Source of the DNA: Rhizobium grahamii
GTDB lineage: Bacteria; Pseudomonadota; Alphaproteobacteria; Rhizobiales; Rhizobiaceae
DNA: 64,000 nt
NCBI RefSeq assembly: GCF_009498215.1
Contig: NZ_CP043498.1
Location: 806,001 to 870,000 of the forward strand
Reading direction: 5' to 3'
In this document: positions 18,944 to 29,771 of the stretch, in pieces
How positions within the stretch are numbered: position 1 is the stretch's first letter
Layout: each line of letters begins with the position of its first letter
Translations under genes and position numbers: made by a program
Notes under the pieces: generated by a model
What the model was told of the DNA's origin: nothing
The model's input: only the letters and a program-made list of their open reading frames with translations
Database searches by the model: none

Positions 18944-19398
18944 ATGGCGCGCGAAACCGCTCCCCATATTCTGATCGTCGAAGCTCGTTTCTATGACGAT
19001 ATGGCAGATGCACTCCTCGAAGGCGCGACCTTCGCACTGAAGGAGGCTGGAGCCACTTACGATGTCGTGACCGTGCCGGGTGCTCTCGAGATCCCGCGGC
19101 CATTGCCATGGCGCTCGATGGAGCAGACAATGAAGGCACGAACTACGATGGCTATGTCGCCCTCGGCATGGTCATTCGTGGTGAAACCTATCATTTCGAT
19201 ATCGTGTCGAATGAATCTTCGCGCGCGTTGATGGATCTTGCGGTCAGTGAATCGCTTGCTCTTGGCAACGGCATTTTGACAGTTGAGAATGACGAACAGG
19301 CATGGGCGCGTGTGCGCCGTTCGGACAAGGACAAGGGCGGCTTTGCTGCTCGTGCGGCTCTCACGATGATCGAGCTGAAAAAGAAGTTGGGTGCATAA
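18944..19398 (+). pseudogene. ribH: 6,7-dimethyl-8-ribityllumazine synthase with a single-base frameshift
   Basis: Lumazine synthase makes the immediate precursor of riboflavin. The first part reads [18 protein letters not shown] to VPGALEIP in frame 1; after a missing base at about 19,094-19,099 the protein continues in another frame with [38 protein letters not shown] and the C-terminal helix to KKKLGA. The expected codons after GALEIP would read Ala-Ala-Ile-Ala; the sequence has CCCGCGGCC where CCCGGCGGCC would restore the frame. With that base the protein is 151 residues, exactly normal. Rhizobiales often carry a second lumazine synthase (ribH2), so loss could be tolerated; a sequencing error is equally possible. 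Confidence 0.85.
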
Positions 19399-19401
19399 AG
19401 A

Positions 19402-19884
19402 ATGACGAACGAAAACTCGGAGCGTCCGGTCAAGACGGCCAACCAGCGAGGCGCTGCGCGTCTCGCCGCGGTTCAGGCGCTCTATCAGATGGACATCGGT
19501 GGAACCGGCGTCCTCGAGATTGTTGCTGAGTATGAAGCGCATCGCCTTGGTCAGGAGCTCGACGGTGAGACCTACCTGAAGGCCGATGCGTCCTGGTTCC
19601 GCTCCATCGTCTCGGGCGTGGTTCGCGAGCAGACGCGCCTCGATCCCTTGATCGCGTCCGCGCTGCAGGACGACTGGGCCTTGTCGCGTCTGGACAGCAC
19701 GGTTCGCGCCATCCTGCGCGCCGGCGTGTTCGAAATACTCGAGCGCAAGGACGTGCCGGTTGCGGTCATCGTCACCGAATATGTAGAGATCGCTCAGGCC
19801 TTCTTCAGTGAAGATGAGCCGAAGCTGGTGAATGCGGTCCTTGATCGCATTGCCAAGCAGGTGCGCGGCGACGCCAAAAAATAG
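19402..19884 (+). CDS. nusB: Transcription antitermination factor NusB
   Basis: Binds boxA RNA together with NusE (S10) for rRNA antitermination. 160 residues, all-helical. The N-terminus has [19 protein letters not shown], and the C-terminal half has [16 protein letters not shown] then [18 protein letters not shown] and [10 protein letters not shown], all family hallmarks. It starts 4 bases after ribH, and ribH-nusB adjacency is widespread in bacteria. Confidence 0.96.
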   Translation: MTNENSERPVKTANQRGAARLAAVQALYQMDIGGTGVLEIVAEYEAHRLGQELDGETYLKADASWFRSIVSGVVREQTRLDPLIASALQDDWALSRLDSTVRAILRAGVFEILERKDVPVAVIVTEYVEIAQAFFSEDEPKLVNAVLDRIAKQVRGDAKK

Positions 19885-20099
19885 GGCCTGAGCGCTCCCC
19901 GCCGAGCGTTCCGCCATTTTGGCCATTCCTCCTTTCCCGTTGCTCCGTAAGGGTTTTCAGCCCTTGCGGGGCTTGACGTCGTTTGTTCCACCACGCAATC
20001 TCCACCCGGCGTTGCAGCATTTCTGTGGGAGGAAATCGAGTCGGCGTATTCGCAGCCGGAGAGGGAGTGAGCTCCGGCTCTTTTGGAGGAAAGAGCGAA

Positions 20100-22235
20100 A
20101 TGACCATTCTTTTATGCGTAATAGCATGCGGTCTGCTCTCGGTGGTTTATGCCATCTGGGCAACCCGGTCGGTGCTTTCAGCCGATCAGGGCAATACCCG
20201 CATGCAGGAGATCGCGGGCTATATCCGCGAGGGCGCGCAGGCCTATCTGACGCGTCAATACAAGACCATTGCCATCGTCGGTATCGTTGTCTTCATTGTA
20301 GCCTGGCTGCTACTCTCCGGCACGGCTGCAATCGGCTTCCTGATCGGAGCCGTTCTTTCTGGCGCTGCAGGCTTCATCGGCATGCACGTGTCTGTCCGGG
20401 CGAACGTCCGGACCGCGCAGGCCGCATCTCATAGTCTTTCTGCCGGCCTGGAAATTGCCTTCAAGTCTGGAGCCATCACCGGCATGCTCGTTGCCGGCTT
20501 GGCCCTTCTCGGCGTTTCCATCTACTTTTTCGTGCTTACCTCGGTGCTCGGACATGAGTCCGGCTCGCGTGAGGTGATCGACTCATTGGTCGCGCTCGGC
20601 TTCGGCGCGTCGCTGATCTCGATCTTCGCGCGTCTCGGCGGTGGTATTTTCACCAAGGGCGCCGACGTCGGCGGCGATCTCGTTGGCAAGGTCGAGGCTG
20701 GAATTCCGGAAGATGATCCGCGCAACCCGGCGACCATCGCTGATAACGTTGGCGACAACGTTGGCGATTGCGCAGGGATGGCGGCAGACCTTTTTGAGAC
20801 ATACGCTGTGTCGGTGGTCGCGACGATGGTTCTCGCCGCGATCTTCTTTGCGGGTACGCCGACTCTCGAGACGGCGATGATCTACCCGTTGGCCATTTGC
20901 GGCGCGTGCATCATCACCTCGATCGTCGGCACGTTCTTCGTCAAGCTCGGCAGCAACGGGTCGATCATGGGCGCTCTCTACAAGGGGCTCATCGTGACCG
21001 GCCTGCTGTCGATCGTCGGGCTTGGGCTTGCGACCTCGCTGACGATTGGATGGGGATCCGTCGGAACGCTCGGCGGTGTCGAGACGACGGGAACCGATCT
21101 CTTCATTTGCGGTCTGGTGGGTCTGGTCGTCACGGCATTGATCGTCGTGATCACCGAATACTACACCGGCACGAACAAGCGCCCGGTGAATTCGATCGCT
21201 CAGGCCTCGGTCACTGGCCACGGAACCAACGTCATCCAGGGGCTTGCCGTCTCGCTTGAATCGACGGCACTCCCGGCGATCGTCATCGTCGGCGGCATCC
21301 TGGCGACCTATCAGCTCGGCGGTCTTTTCGGCACCGGCATTGCCGTTACCGCCATGCTCGGGATTGCCGGCATGATCGTGGCTCTCGATGCCTTCGGTCC
21401 GGTGACGGACAACGCGGGTGGCATTGCGGAAATGTCCCATCTGCCGCCTGAAGTACGCAAGTCGACCGACGCGCTCGATGCTGTCGGCAATACGACGAAG
21501 GCCGTCACCAAGGGCTACGCGATCGGCTCGGCCGGTCTCGGCGCCCTGGTCCTGTTTGCCGCTTATTCTTACGATCTCAAGTACTTTGCCGCCAACGGCG
21601 ACAAGTATCCGTATTTTGCAGGCATCGGCGACATTTCATTCGACCTCTCAAATCCCTATGTCGTCGCCGGATTGATCTTCGGTGGCCTCATCCCCTATCT
21701 CTTCGGTGGCATCGCAATGACGGCGGTCGGTCGCGCGGCCGGTGCCATCGTCGAAGAGGTTCGCCGGCAGTTCAAGGAGAAGCCCGGCATCATGCAGGGC
21801 ACCGAGCGGCCTGACTACGGCAGGGCCGTGGACCTTCTGACGAAGGCGGCGATCCGGGAAATGATCATTCCGTCGCTCCTGCCTGTTCTCGCGCCTATTG
21901 TCGTCTACTTCGGCGTGCTGGTGATCTCGGGCTCCAAGGCATCTGCCTTCGCAGCGCTCGGCGCATCGCTCCTCGGCGTGATCATCAACGGTCTCTTCGT
22001 CGCAATCTCGATGACCTCGGGCGGCGGCGCATGGGACAATGCCAAGAAGTCCTTCGAGGACGGTTTCGTCGACAAGGACGGCGTTCGCCACATGAAGGGA
22101 TCGGAAGCCCACAAGGCTTCAGTGACCGGCGATACTGTCGGCGACCCCTACAAGGATACGGCCGGTCCTGCCGTGAACCCGGCGATCAAGATCACCAACA
22201 TCGTCGCGCTGCTTCTGCTGGCAATTCTGGCGTAA
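20100..22235 (+). CDS. hppA: K+-insensitive membrane-bound proton-translocating pyrophosphatase
   Basis: Hydrolyses pyrophosphate and pumps protons across the membrane. 711 residues with about 16 transmembrane helices. The catalytic loops are visible: [21 protein letters not shown], with its paired [12 protein letters not shown] (acidic Mg-PPi ligands), and [34 protein letters not shown] carries Lys at the position that is Ala in K+-dependent enzymes, so this is the K+-independent subfamily. A GGAGGAAAGAG site fixes ATG at 20100 rather than the longer upstream frame. It ends in an intrinsic terminator. Confidence 0.96.
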   Translation: MTILLCVIACGLLSVVYAIWATRSVLSADQGNTRMQEIAGYIREGAQAYLTRQYKTIAIVGIVVFIVAWLLLSGTAAIGFLIGAVLSGAAGFIGMHVSVRANVRTAQAASHSLSAGLEIAFKSGAITGMLVAGLALLGVSIYFFVLTSVLGHESGSREVIDSLVALGFGASLISIFARLGGGIFTKGADVGGDLVGKVEAGIPEDDPRNPATIADNVGDNVGDCAGMAADLFETYAVSVVATMVLAAIFFAGTPTLETAMIYPLAICGACIITSIVGTFFVKLGSNGSIMGALYKGLIVTGLLSIVGLGLATSLTIGWGSVGTLGGVETTGTDLFICGLVGLVVTALIVVITEYYTGTNKRPVNSIAQASVTGHGTNVIQGLAVSLESTALPAIVIVGGILATYQLGGLFGTGIAVTAMLGIAGMIVALDAFGPVTDNAGGIAEMSHLPPEVRKSTDALDAVGNTTKAVTKGYAIGSAGLGALVLFAAYSYDLKYFAANGDKYPYFAGIGDISFDLSNPYVVAGLIFGGLIPYLFGGIAMTAVGRAAGAIVEEVRRQFKEKPGIMQGTERPDYGRAVDLLTKAAIREMIIPSLLPVLAPIVVYFGVLVISGSKASAFAALGASLLGVIINGLFVAISMTSGGGAWDNAKKSFEDGFVDKDGVRHMKGSEAHKASVTGDTVGDPYKDTAGPAVNPAIKITNIVALLLLAILA

Positions 22236-22256
22236 CAGCATTTCGACAGGACAAAG

Positions 22257-22288
22257 AAAAACCCGCCGGAGCGATCCGGCGGGTTTTT
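22257..22288. terminator. Bidirectional intrinsic terminator between hppA and bamE
   Basis: AAAAACCCGCCGG, short loop, CCGGCGGGTTTTT: a 13-bp near-perfect stem with A and T runs on either side of convergent genes. Confidence 0.93.
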
Positions 22289-22305
22289 GATTGGTGTGGC
22301 GCCTT

Positions 22306-22836
22306 TTAGCGAAGGCTGCCGGGGTTCTGCGGCGAGGCCTGGGTGCTGGTGCCGAAGAGGCCCTTGGCCATATTCGCGGCGCTGCCACCGGAAAGCAGCT
22401 GCTGCAGGAAGGTAAGATCCTTGCCGCCCGTTGGCGTGACGCGCGTGACGGTATCGAAGACCTTGCCATCCTGGAGGGTGTAGTTCGCGCGACGCGCGAC
22501 GACGCCGTCCTTGTCGAAATAGATCGCCAGAACGCTCTGGTCGACGACCCGCAGCTTCTGGAACGCGACCGAGCGCTCGCGGCGCTGGGAAATATAGTAG
22601 AAGACCTCGCCGTCGAAGGTCGCCGTGGTCGACGGCGTACCGAGCGAAAGAAGGACCTGCTCGCGGCTCGATCCTTCCGGGACAAGATTGAGAGACTGCT
22701 CGTCGGCAACATAACCGCCGTTCAGGACGGTGCCGGTCTGGCAGCCGGACAACCCGGCGGAAGCGATCATGATGGCAATGGCGGCATTGCTGAGGAATTT
22801 TTTGTCAGACTTGAAATACCGTTTCTTCAACGACAT
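22306..22836 (-). CDS. bamE: Outer membrane protein assembly factor BamE
   Basis: Small lipoprotein of the BAM complex that inserts beta-barrel proteins into the outer membrane. 176 residues: basic start, hydrophobic run, lipobox LSGC near residue 32, then the SmpA/OmlA domain (VPEGSSREQVLLSLGTPS, EVFYYISQRRERSVAFQ, LAIYFDKDGVV), which is the signature of the family. The C-terminal low-complexity tail (GGSAANMAKGLFGTSTQ) is longer than in enterobacteria but common in rhizobia. It is divergent from the next gene. Confidence 0.9.
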   Translation of the reverse strand: MSLKKRYFKSDKKFLSNAAIAIMIASAGLSGCQTGTVLNGGYVADEQSLNLVPEGSSREQVLLSLGTPSTTATFDGEVFYYISQRRERSVAFQKLRVVDQSVLAIYFDKDGVVARRANYTLQDGKVFDTVTRVTPTGGKDLTFLQQLLSGGSAANMAKGLFGTSTQASPQNPGSLR

Positions 22837-23078
22837 CTACTCCCTAAAGATATTCAAAGGCAGCCATTGGCCCGCGAGTGTCGCTGATGCAAAACCATTG
22901 TGGCCTTTCCGGGGTCGGATGATCGCCACGGCATCGATCAGTATCCCAGCGCTGTCTGTCGGCGGCGGCCAGCTTCGGCATTGCAATTCGCGCATGCTTC
23001 GGTAAACCAGCTTTCAAAATCATGCAACAAGGCCGGACGCTGCTTGGCGCGAAGAATGAGGCCTTTCCGGAAAAAACA

Positions 23079-23612
23079 ATGATCTTCGGGCTCTTTGGCA
23101 AGAAAAACAACAATCAAGCAATCGTCGACCGACAATATGCGACGCTGACATCGGCTGCGCGCATGCCGGGTTTCTACGAGCATCAGAACGTCCCCGACAC
23201 TGTCATGGGACGCTTCGAGATGCTGTCGGCCGTGATGATCCTGTTCTTTCGCAGGACACGTGCCTCGCAGACAAGCGGTCAGGAACTTGCTCAGGAAATT
23301 GTCGATGCCTTCTTCGAGGACATCGACTACTCCATTCGCGAGCTAGGTATCGGCGACAATACTGTGCCGAAGCGCATGAAGAAGCTGGCGGGGATGTTTT
23401 ACGGCCGGCTCGAATCCTATTCGAAGGCCATGGATGCTGGAGACGCCGAGGCCTTGGCAACCGCCCTCGGGCGCAATATTCACCCCAAGGCGGTCGAAGC
23501 GATCGATATGAGCGGTTTGGCCGGTTGGATGTTTCAGGCCGAAGCGCATCTGTCCGCTCAGTCCGAAGACGTGATCGCAACGGGCTCGGCAACGCTCCCG
23601 GCCGTTGCGTGA
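23079..23612 (+). CDS. Ubiquinol-cytochrome c chaperone family protein
   Basis: A 177-residue protein of the CBP3/ubiquinol-cytochrome c chaperone family (PF03981), which in mitochondria helps assemble the bc1 complex. Visible are VDRQYATLTSAARMPGFYEHQNVPDTVMGRFEM-type sequence at residues 15-48 (highly conserved YxxLxxxAR and PDTxxGRFE elements), IRELGIGDNTVPKRMKKLAG near 98-117, and the polar C-terminal part. A longer in-frame start exists, but MIFGLFGKK at 23079 is the typical N-terminus. It is followed 10 bases later by a YceD-like gene; this order is common in Rhizobiales. Confidence 0.88.
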   Translation: MIFGLFGKKNNNQAIVDRQYATLTSAARMPGFYEHQNVPDTVMGRFEMLSAVMILFFRRTRASQTSGQELAQEIVDAFFEDIDYSIRELGIGDNTVPKRMKKLAGMFYGRLESYSKAMDAGDAEALATALGRNIHPKAVEAIDMSGLAGWMFQAEAHLSAQSEDVIATGSATLPAVA

Positions 23613-23622
23613 GGAGACAACT

Positions 23623-24177
23623 ATGACGAAATCACACGACGAAGTACCCTTTTCCTACCTCGTGAAGGTCGGCCACATCTCCGCCAATCCGGTTGATGTG
23701 CACCTTGAGGCTGATGCAAGGGAGCTGAAGGCACTGGCAGAGACATGGGATGTGCTTTCGGTCGAAGCCCTCCGCGCCGACCTGCAGATTTCCCGCTGGA
23801 AGCGCGACGGCGTGCGCGTGAAGGGCAGGGTTAAGGCGAATATCGTCCAGGAATGCGTCGTCACCCTGGAGCCCGTGCCGTCGGCAATCGACGAAACCTT
23901 CGAGCAGATCTTCGTTCCCGAGAATTCGAAGCTGGCGCGTCGCCCGGCAAATGATGCCGGCGAAATGGTCCTTGATCCCGATGGCCCCGATTTGCCGGAA
24001 AGCTTCGTCGGCGATACGATTGATGCGGGAGAGGTGGTTACGGAGTTCGCTGCCCTGGCGATCGATCCTTACCCGCGCAAGGAGGGGATCGAGTTCGACG
24101 GTCACATAGAGGACACAGGCGAGAACGATAAAAAGCCATCCGCCTTTGCCGTGCTGAAGGACTGGAAAAAGGACTGA
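23623..24177 (+). CDS. YceD family protein (DUF177)
   Basis: A 184-residue DUF177 protein. It has the family's paired beta segment and cysteine motif: [20 protein letters not shown] followed by VVTLEPVP, and the acidic C-terminal half ([20 protein letters not shown]) typical of YceD. Homologues sit beside rpmF and plsX in many bacteria and are linked to 23S rRNA or ribosome maturation. Here it lies upstream of plsX and fabH, fitting that context, although rpmF itself is not here. ATG at 23623 follows GAGGAG. Confidence 0.9.
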   Translation: MTKSHDEVPFSYLVKVGHISANPVDVHLEADARELKALAETWDVLSVEALRADLQISRWKRDGVRVKGRVKANIVQECVVTLEPVPSAIDETFEQIFVPENSKLARRPANDAGEMVLDPDGPDLPESFVGDTIDAGEVVTEFAALAIDPYPRKEGIEFDGHIEDTGENDKKPSAFAVLKDWKKD

Positions 24178-24280
24178 AAGCCTTTGGCTATTTGACACAA
24201 TTCAGTTGTATGCGACGGGAAAACCGGTATTTTGGCCGAAATTTCGCTCTCTTTGGGCGAAAAATAAGGATCAGGGACGC

Positions 24281-25327
24281 GTGATCAGAATTTCTCTCGA
24301 CCTCATGGGTGGCGACTTTGGTCCCCAGGTTGTCATCCCCGGTGCCGCCAAGGCGCTGGAAAGACATCCCGATATTACGTTCGTGATGTATGGTTTGAAG
24401 GAACAGTGCGAGCCCGTTCTCAATCAGTTTCCGAAGGTAAAAGAGAAGTCGGTTTTCCACGACTGCGAACTTGCTGTGCGTATGGACGAGAAGCCGAGCC
24501 AGGCTCTCCGCCGCGGACGCTACGTCTCGACGATGTGGCGCTCCATCGAAGCGGTGAAGACGAAGGAAGCCGACGTCGCGGTTTCGGCCGGGAATACCGG
24601 CGCGCTGATGGCGATGGCCAAGTTCTGTCTGCGCACGATGGCGAATATCGAACGTCCGGCGATCGCCGCGATCTGGCCGACCCTCAAGGGTGAGAGCATC
24701 GTGCTGGACGTGGGCGCGACGATCGGCGCCGATTCTCAACAATTGATGGATTTCGCGCTCATGGGTGGCGCCATGGCGCGTGCATTGTTCGATGTCGAGC
24801 GCCCGACGATCGGCCTTCTGAATGTCGGCGTTGAGGAGATCAAGGGGCAGGAAGAGGTTCGCGAAGCCGGACGCCTGCTTCGCGAAGCCAACCTCGATTC
24901 GCTTGAGTATTTCGGCTTCGTCGAAGGCAATGATCTGGGCAAGGGAACGGTCGACGTCGTCGTCACCGAAGGCTTCTCCGGAAATATCGCGCTGAAGGCT
25001 GCCGAAGGCACCGCGCGCCAGATCGGCGAATATCTGCGGGCGGCGATGTCGCGTACCTTGTTGGCAAGGATCGGCTATCTCTTTGCGAAGGGCGCATTCG
25101 ACATGCTCCGCGAGAAGATGGATCCGAGCCGGGTCAACGGCGGCGTCTTCCTTGGGTTGAATGGCGTGGTCATCAAGAGCCATGGCGGAGCCAATGCCGA
25201 CGGGATCGCGGCCGCGATCGAGGTCGGCTATGACATGGCCAAGAATGGCCTCAATCAGAAAATAGAAAACGATCTTCAAAAATATCATGCCAAGCGGCAG
25301 CCCCCTATCGGGCCGGAAGCCGCGTGA
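24281..25327 (+). CDS. plsX: Phosphate acyltransferase PlsX
   Basis: Makes acyl-phosphate from acyl-ACP for phospholipid synthesis by PlsY. 348 residues. A GTG start at 24281 gives the canonical [15 protein letters not shown]-terminus and has an AAGGA site upstream. [14 protein letters not shown] and the C-terminal [19 protein letters not shown] are family signatures. It is followed 19 bases later by fabH, the standard plsX-fabH pair of fatty-acid and phospholipid genes. Confidence 0.96.
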   Translation: MIRISLDLMGGDFGPQVVIPGAAKALERHPDITFVMYGLKEQCEPVLNQFPKVKEKSVFHDCELAVRMDEKPSQALRRGRYVSTMWRSIEAVKTKEADVAVSAGNTGALMAMAKFCLRTMANIERPAIAAIWPTLKGESIVLDVGATIGADSQQLMDFALMGGAMARALFDVERPTIGLLNVGVEEIKGQEEVREAGRLLREANLDSLEYFGFVEGNDLGKGTVDVVVTEGFSGNIALKAAEGTARQIGEYLRAAMSRTLLARIGYLFAKGAFDMLREKMDPSRVNGGVFLGLNGVVIKSHGGANADGIAAAIEVGYDMAKNGLNQKIENDLQKYHAKRQPPIGPEAA

Positions 25328-25346
25328 GCGACGGGGTTTAAGCAAT

Positions 25347-26318
25347 ATGATCCGTTCAGTGGTTCGTGGTTTCGGGGCGGCGCTTCCGAAGCGCGTAATG
25401 ACAAATCGCGACATGGAAGATGTCGTTGATACCTCCGACGAATGGATCGTCCAGCGTACGGGTATCCGCCAGCGTTATATCGCCGGTGACGATGAGACGA
25501 CGTCGTCGCTCGGCGAAGCGGCCGCGCGCGCGGCGCTCGACAATGCAGGCCTGACGCCTGCTGATATCGATCTCATCATCTGCGCCACCTCGACGCCCGA
25601 TAATACCTTCCCGGCGACAGCCGTGAACATTCAAAACCGGCTGGGCATGACCCACGGCTTTGCCTTCGACGTTCAGGCTGTCTGCACCGGGTTCGTCTAT
25701 GCCGTGACCACGGCGGATGCCTACATCCGCGGCGGTCTGGCCAAGCGTGTTCTCGTGATCGGCGCTGAAACCTTCTCCCGCATTCTCGATTGGAACGACC
25801 GCACGACCTGCGTTCTGTTCGGCGATGGCGCGGGCGCGATCGTACTTGAGGCGGGCGAGGGCGCCGGCACGACGGCGGATCGCGGCGTTCTGACCGCGCA
25901 CCTTCGCTCCGACGGCTCACACAAGGACAAGCTTTACGTTGACGGTGGTCCGTCGAGCACCGGAACGGTTGGCAAGCTTCGCATGGAGGGCCGTGAGGTC
26001 TTCAAATATGCGGTTGGCATGATCACCGACGTCATCGAGGCCGCGTTCAAGGCGACCGGTACGACGTCAGACGATCTCGACTGGCTTGTCCCGCATCAGG
26101 CCAACCGCCGCATCATCGACGGTTCGGCAAAGAAGCTGAACATTGCGCCTGAAAAGGTCGTCGTGACCGTCGATCTGCACGGCAACACCTCGGCTGCTTC
26201 GATCCCGTTGGCGCTGGCGACGGCGGCTGCTGACGGTCGTATCAAGCAGGGCGATCTGGTGATGCTGGAGGCCATGGGCGGCGGCTTCACTTGGGGCGCT
26301 GTACTGCTGCGCTGGTAG
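25347..26318 (+). CDS. fabH: 3-oxoacyl-[ACP] synthase III (FabH)
   Basis: Starts fatty-acid chains by condensing acetyl-CoA with malonyl-ACP. 323 residues with the complete Cys-His-Asn triad: Cys in [13 protein letters not shown], His in VPHQANRRI, and Asn in [14 protein letters not shown]. The N-terminus [13 protein letters not shown] is the family hallmark. ATG at 25347 is used. It is downstream of plsX and upstream of ihfA, the usual alphaproteobacterial order. Confidence 0.96.
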   Translation: MIRSVVRGFGAALPKRVMTNRDMEDVVDTSDEWIVQRTGIRQRYIAGDDETTSSLGEAAARAALDNAGLTPADIDLIICATSTPDNTFPATAVNIQNRLGMTHGFAFDVQAVCTGFVYAVTTADAYIRGGLAKRVLVIGAETFSRILDWNDRTTCVLFGDGAGAIVLEAGEGAGTTADRGVLTAHLRSDGSHKDKLYVDGGPSSTGTVGKLRMEGREVFKYAVGMITDVIEAAFKATGTTSDDLDWLVPHQANRRIIDGSAKKLNIAPEKVVVTVDLHGNTSAASIPLALATAAADGRIKQGDLVMLEAMGGGFTWGAVLLRW

Positions 26319-26428
26319 TGCATCCAAAAACCGAAAAAACTGACAACGAACAAGAGCTTGACCGTAAGGCGCAAGACAAATAATCTTCGCTCGTTTCATA
26401 AATATCTTAGGCGATGGGCGGGGAAACC

Positions 26429-26767
26429 ATGACCGGAAAAACAGTGACGCGAGCAGATTTGGCAGAGTCCGTTTTTCGCAAGGTTGGTTTGTCCCGAACA
26501 GAGTCGGCGGAACTCGTTGAGACCGTCATCGACGAGATCTGCAACGCGATCGTTCGCGGCGAAACAGTCAAGCTGTCCTCTTTCGCGACGTTTCAGGTTC
26601 GCGACAAGAACGAGCGGATCGGCCGCAACCCGAAGACCGGCGAAGAAGTGCCGATCTCGCCGCGTCGCGTGATGACCTTCAAGGCATCCAACGTCCTGAA
26701 GACACGCATCCTCAAGGCGCATACCTCCCGCAAGGCCAAGCTGAAGCCGGCAAGCCCCGCTCCCTGA
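26429..26767 (+). CDS. ihfA: Integration host factor subunit alpha
   Basis: DNA-bending histone-like protein that pairs with IhfB; needed for many promoters and for phage-type site-specific recombination. 112 residues. [21 protein letters not shown] then [20 protein letters not shown] covers the beta-arm with the Pro that intercalates into the minor groove. The basic C-terminal tail ([12 protein letters not shown]) is longer than in E. coli. GGCGGGG upstream and ATG at 26429 give [13 protein letters not shown], the standard start. Confidence 0.95.
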   Translation: MTGKTVTRADLAESVFRKVGLSRTESAELVETVIDEICNAIVRGETVKLSSFATFQVRDKNERIGRNPKTGEEVPISPRRVMTFKASNVLKTRILKAHTSRKAKLKPASPAP

Positions 26768-26973
26768 GGTTTTTCGGATGCGCGCGCAGGCCAGACGGCC
26801 GGGCGCGTCGCTATTCCCTCAGTGATCTGTGCGCTTGTCGAAGACGTGACTTGAATTCACGTCGGCAAACCGTTGAAATATGATGAGTCGCGAAGGCATG
26901 TTCGCGTCGCTACCGTCGACGGTGGCGTTCCATGGGTATGCCCGGACAGCCTCAAGAGAGCGTAGGGAGTAAG

Positions 26974-27507
26974 ATGTTGGACAAGAGCCCGGATGCTTTC
27001 CGCACCATCAGCGAGGTGGCGGACGATCTCGATCTTCCGCAACATGTCCTCCGTTTCTGGGAGACGCGATTCCCGCAGATCAAGCCGATGAAGCGTGGCG
27101 GCGGACGCCGCTATTATCGCCCTGAGGATATCGACCTTCTCAAGGGCATACGCCATCTGCTCTACGATCACGGCTACACGATCAAGGGCGTGCAGAAGCT
27201 CTTGAAGACGAACGGCAACAAGTTCGTCATCTCCATCGGCCACGGTGACCTTGCAAGCGTGCAGGCGCTGACCGGGCATCAGGACGCGGAAGGTGATCCG
27301 CGCGTTGCCATGGCAGAGGAAGATCAGGTCGTTGGCCGCGCCAAGCCGCCGATCACGCGCCGCTTCTTCAATTTCGTCGGTGGAGACGAGGAATCTCCGG
27401 AAGTCTCGATCGGCAAATCGAGTGTCGGCAAGGAGGATCGGGCCTTGTTGCAGGAAGCGCTTTACGACCTGCTCGAGTGCAAGCGTCTTCTCGACCAGGT
27501 CCGCTAG
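26974..27507 (+). CDS. MerR family transcriptional regulator
   Basis: A 177-residue regulator with an N-terminal MerR winged helix: [20 protein letters not shown], then [20 protein letters not shown] and a wing/helix [20 protein letters not shown]. There is no cysteine metal site, and the C-terminal half is polar, so the signal is unknown. The plsX-fabH-ihfA-merR order is highly conserved in Alphaproteobacteria. An AGGGAG site sets ATG at 26974; the longer frame upstream lacks similarity to the family. Confidence 0.9.
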   Translation: MLDKSPDAFRTISEVADDLDLPQHVLRFWETRFPQIKPMKRGGGRRYYRPEDIDLLKGIRHLLYDHGYTIKGVQKLLKTNGNKFVISIGHGDLASVQALTGHQDAEGDPRVAMAEEDQVVGRAKPPITRRFFNFVGGDEESPEVSIGKSSVGKEDRALLQEALYDLLECKRLLDQVR

Positions 27508-27585
27508 TACGCCGACCTGTGGGTGATAACCTTTCCGGATCAGCTCCGGGGAGGGCTCTCTTGCCAAAGCTCTAAGGAAATTCCC

Positions 27586-28248
27586 GTGTCTGCATCTCGC
27601 GCCATATTCGACAAGCCGTACGAAGCCTTTCTGTTCGACATGGACGGAACGCTTCTCAATTCGATTGCCGTCGTCGAGCGCGTTTGGACGGGATGGGCGG
27701 TGAGACACGGCATAGAGCCTGAGGTCTTCCTCAAGACCATTCACGGCATTCGCGCGGTTGACGTCATCAAGCAACTGGCATTGCCGGGTGTTGATCCGGT
27801 CGTGGAAGCGAAGCTGCTGCTCGACGAGGAAATGGAAGACGTGGACGGTATCCTGGCTATACCGGGCGCAGTGGCCTTCCTCGAAGGGATACCCCGGGAA
27901 CGTTGGGGGATCGTCACATCCGCGCCGATAGAACTTGCAAAGCGCCGCATGACCGCTGCGGGGATTCCGACACCTGCGATGTTGGTGAGTGGCGAAGAAG
28001 TCTCCGCCGGTAAGCCGAGCCCTGAAGGCTATCTCCTGGGCGCTCGTCGTCTCGGCGTCGATCCCGCGAAGTGCCTGGTATTCGAGGACGCCGTCGCCGG
28101 CATCCTGGCTGGGGAGTCCGCCGGCGCGGATGTGACCGTCATCACGGCCACCCACGCCACGCCTTTCGAGACGCCGCATTTTTCGACGCCTGATTATCTC
28201 GGGCTCCGCGTCGCTTCGACCGAAGGATCGGTCAGCCTTAAGCGTTAA
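27586..28248 (+). CDS. HAD-superfamily phosphatase (sugar-phosphatase-like)
   Basis: A 220-residue haloacid dehalogenase-like hydrolase. Motif I is FDMDGTLLNS with the nucleophilic Asp; motif II is VTSAPI; motif III Lys is in SAGKPSPEGYLLGA; motif IV is VFEDAVAGILAGESAGA. This beta-phosphoglucomutase/GPP-like pattern suggests action on small phosphosugars such as glycerol-3-P or 2-deoxyglucose-6-P. The GTG start at 27586 has a good AAGGAAA site. The 3' end overlaps the convergent zinc-ribbon gene by 4 bases. Confidence 0.88.
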   Translation: MSASRAIFDKPYEAFLFDMDGTLLNSIAVVERVWTGWAVRHGIEPEVFLKTIHGIRAVDVIKQLALPGVDPVVEAKLLLDEEMEDVDGILAIPGAVAFLEGIPRERWGIVTSAPIELAKRRMTAAGIPTPAMLVSGEEVSAGKPSPEGYLLGARRLGVDPAKCLVFEDAVAGILAGESAGADVTVITATHATPFETPHFSTPDYLGLRVASTEGSVSLKR

Positions 28249-28436
28249 TTCTTGCGCTGAAGCGCCTGCCTGCGCATCCGCTCGAATGCGGCCATCATTC
28301 TCGCTTTCACGAAGGCAAGGGTGCCGAGCTCGTGGCCGCAGGTGAAGCAGGTGACAATGTCGCTGTTACGCGGCTCGGCATGCTCGAATTTCATGCGGGT
28401 GTTTCTGCACTTGGGGCAGGGGATTTCAATCTGCAT
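28245..28436 (-). CDS. Small zinc-ribbon protein
   Basis: A 63-residue protein with two CxxC knuckles: CPKCRNTRMKFEHAEPRNSD and CFTCGHELG, spaced as a zinc ribbon, then a basic helical tail (RMMAAFERMRRQALQR). Such proteins occur in rhizobial genomes without a known role. It is convergent with the HAD gene. Confidence 0.8.
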   Translation of the reverse strand: MQIEIPCPKCRNTRMKFEHAEPRNSDIVTCFTCGHELGTLAFVKARMMAAFERMRRQALQRKN

Positions 28437-28709
28437 ATCAAAGGCTCCTCTATAAGGCTCTCCTTAGTCAGGAGCAGCGGCTTGAGCAAGAGTTTTGGCT
28501 GCTCTGTCAGCGGTGCGAGATAAGCCGTGACCATTCCGCCGGATAGAAGCCGGCCGGATGCCACCGACGACCTATGGCAAAAACAAGTGAAGGCAGTGCT
28601 GTCCGCATGTCTCCAGTGTTTGGATAAGCCCTTTTATTTCAAGCGTCCGCATTTTTCGCTTGCACGGAAAAAGCCAAAAGACTAACAGGATCAGGCCGTA
28701 AAGGCAGGT

Positions 28710-28887
<178 letters not shown>

Positions 28888-28894
28888 GGTTTAG

Positions 28895-28930
28895 AAAGGG
28901 TCAGTTGGCATTCTGCTGACTGGCCCTTTT
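28895..28930 (+). terminator. Intrinsic terminator of the island tRNA-Pro
   Basis: AAAGGGTCAGT and ACTGGCCCTTT form an 11-bp stem with one G-T pair, followed by TTAGTTTTTT. Confidence 0.88.
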
Positions 28931-29327
28931 AGTTTTTTGCACTGTTCATGAGACGCAGATCGGAGCCACGCAATGTGGCATTGGTTGTAAAACGGTGAAC
29001 CGGAGCAATTTATGCCTATCTTGTCCGCCGACCAGGCGGACACCGCTTTTCTTCGAACTTAGATGGACCGACCATGGGTATGGCTGAGGGAGAGTCCATC
29101 TTTCGGTCGAAGAACAAAAAATCAAAGAAGTCGGGCGACAGCCCGTCAATTCGAAAAATCGAATTATTCTGAAACCTAAAACTGTTCACTTGATCGAGTG
29201 AAGTTGGAGTTTTTGCTTTCCGATTGTTCAGAGACCGCTGCGAGACTGAACACAATGAACATGTTTTGCCGTAGGCGACGTGAACCGTTAGGGCAAGCAT
29301 TATACAAAATTCCGGAGTAGCTGGCGC
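28931..29327. other. Gene-free stretch between tRNA terminator and ginD
   Basis: About 400 bases without a convincing coding frame. It lies downstream of the left-pointing recombinase operon and downstream of the tRNA, so it is where both transcription units end. No clear hairpin terminator for the operon was seen. Confidence 0.4.
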
Positions 29328-29771
29328 TCAGAAGGAAGTGTGACGGGCTTGCGATAGTCTCGCCAGCTTCTCTTCAGCTTTGTCCAGCTTGAGCTTTAGC
29401 TCGTCAATCTGCTTTGTTGCGGACACGAGCTGCGTGCCGAGGACTTGGATGATCTGTTCTTTTGTCCGAACCTCCGCGCGGCTTTTAAGAAGATGAAATT
29501 GAACCGTGGTGCGCTTGGTCGCTGTGTCACTTTGAGGGTAACCCTCGGAGTTTTGATAGGGGAGAATTGCGTTCCTGACCTTAGGATAAGGGGTTTCTTC
29601 TGTCGCGATTGCAGTTCTGGAGCGTCCGGCTTCCTTTGCGACGTTTGTGACGTTGAGCTTCAACTTTCCAAGGCTTGCGAGCTTGATCAGATCGGGGTGG
29701 GTTACATTTCCGGATTTGATTCGATTGATGGCCGGAGATAGTCCTGCTCTGTTTTTTCTGACATTGCTCAA
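29328..29771 (-). CDS. ginD: GinD-like small protein of the recombination module
   Basis: A 147-residue protein, last gene of the four-gene operon; its ATG overlaps the stop of the preceding gene in ATGA. The N-terminal half is basic (AINRIKSGNVTHPDLIKLAS) with an HTH-like stretch (LNVTNVAKEAGRSRTAIATEE). The C-terminal half is a predicted coiled coil with heptad-like spacing (TKQIDELKLKLDKAEEKLAR). In published GInt islands, ginD is a small helix-turn-helix-type gene needed for recombination; the match is by position, size and character, from memory. Confidence 0.7.
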   Translation of the reverse strand: MSNVRKNRAGLSPAINRIKSGNVTHPDLIKLASLGKLKLNVTNVAKEAGRSRTAIATEETPYPKVRNAILPYQNSEGYPQSDTATKRTTVQFHLLKSRAEVRTKEQIIQVLGTQLVSATKQIDELKLKLDKAEEKLARLSQARHTSF

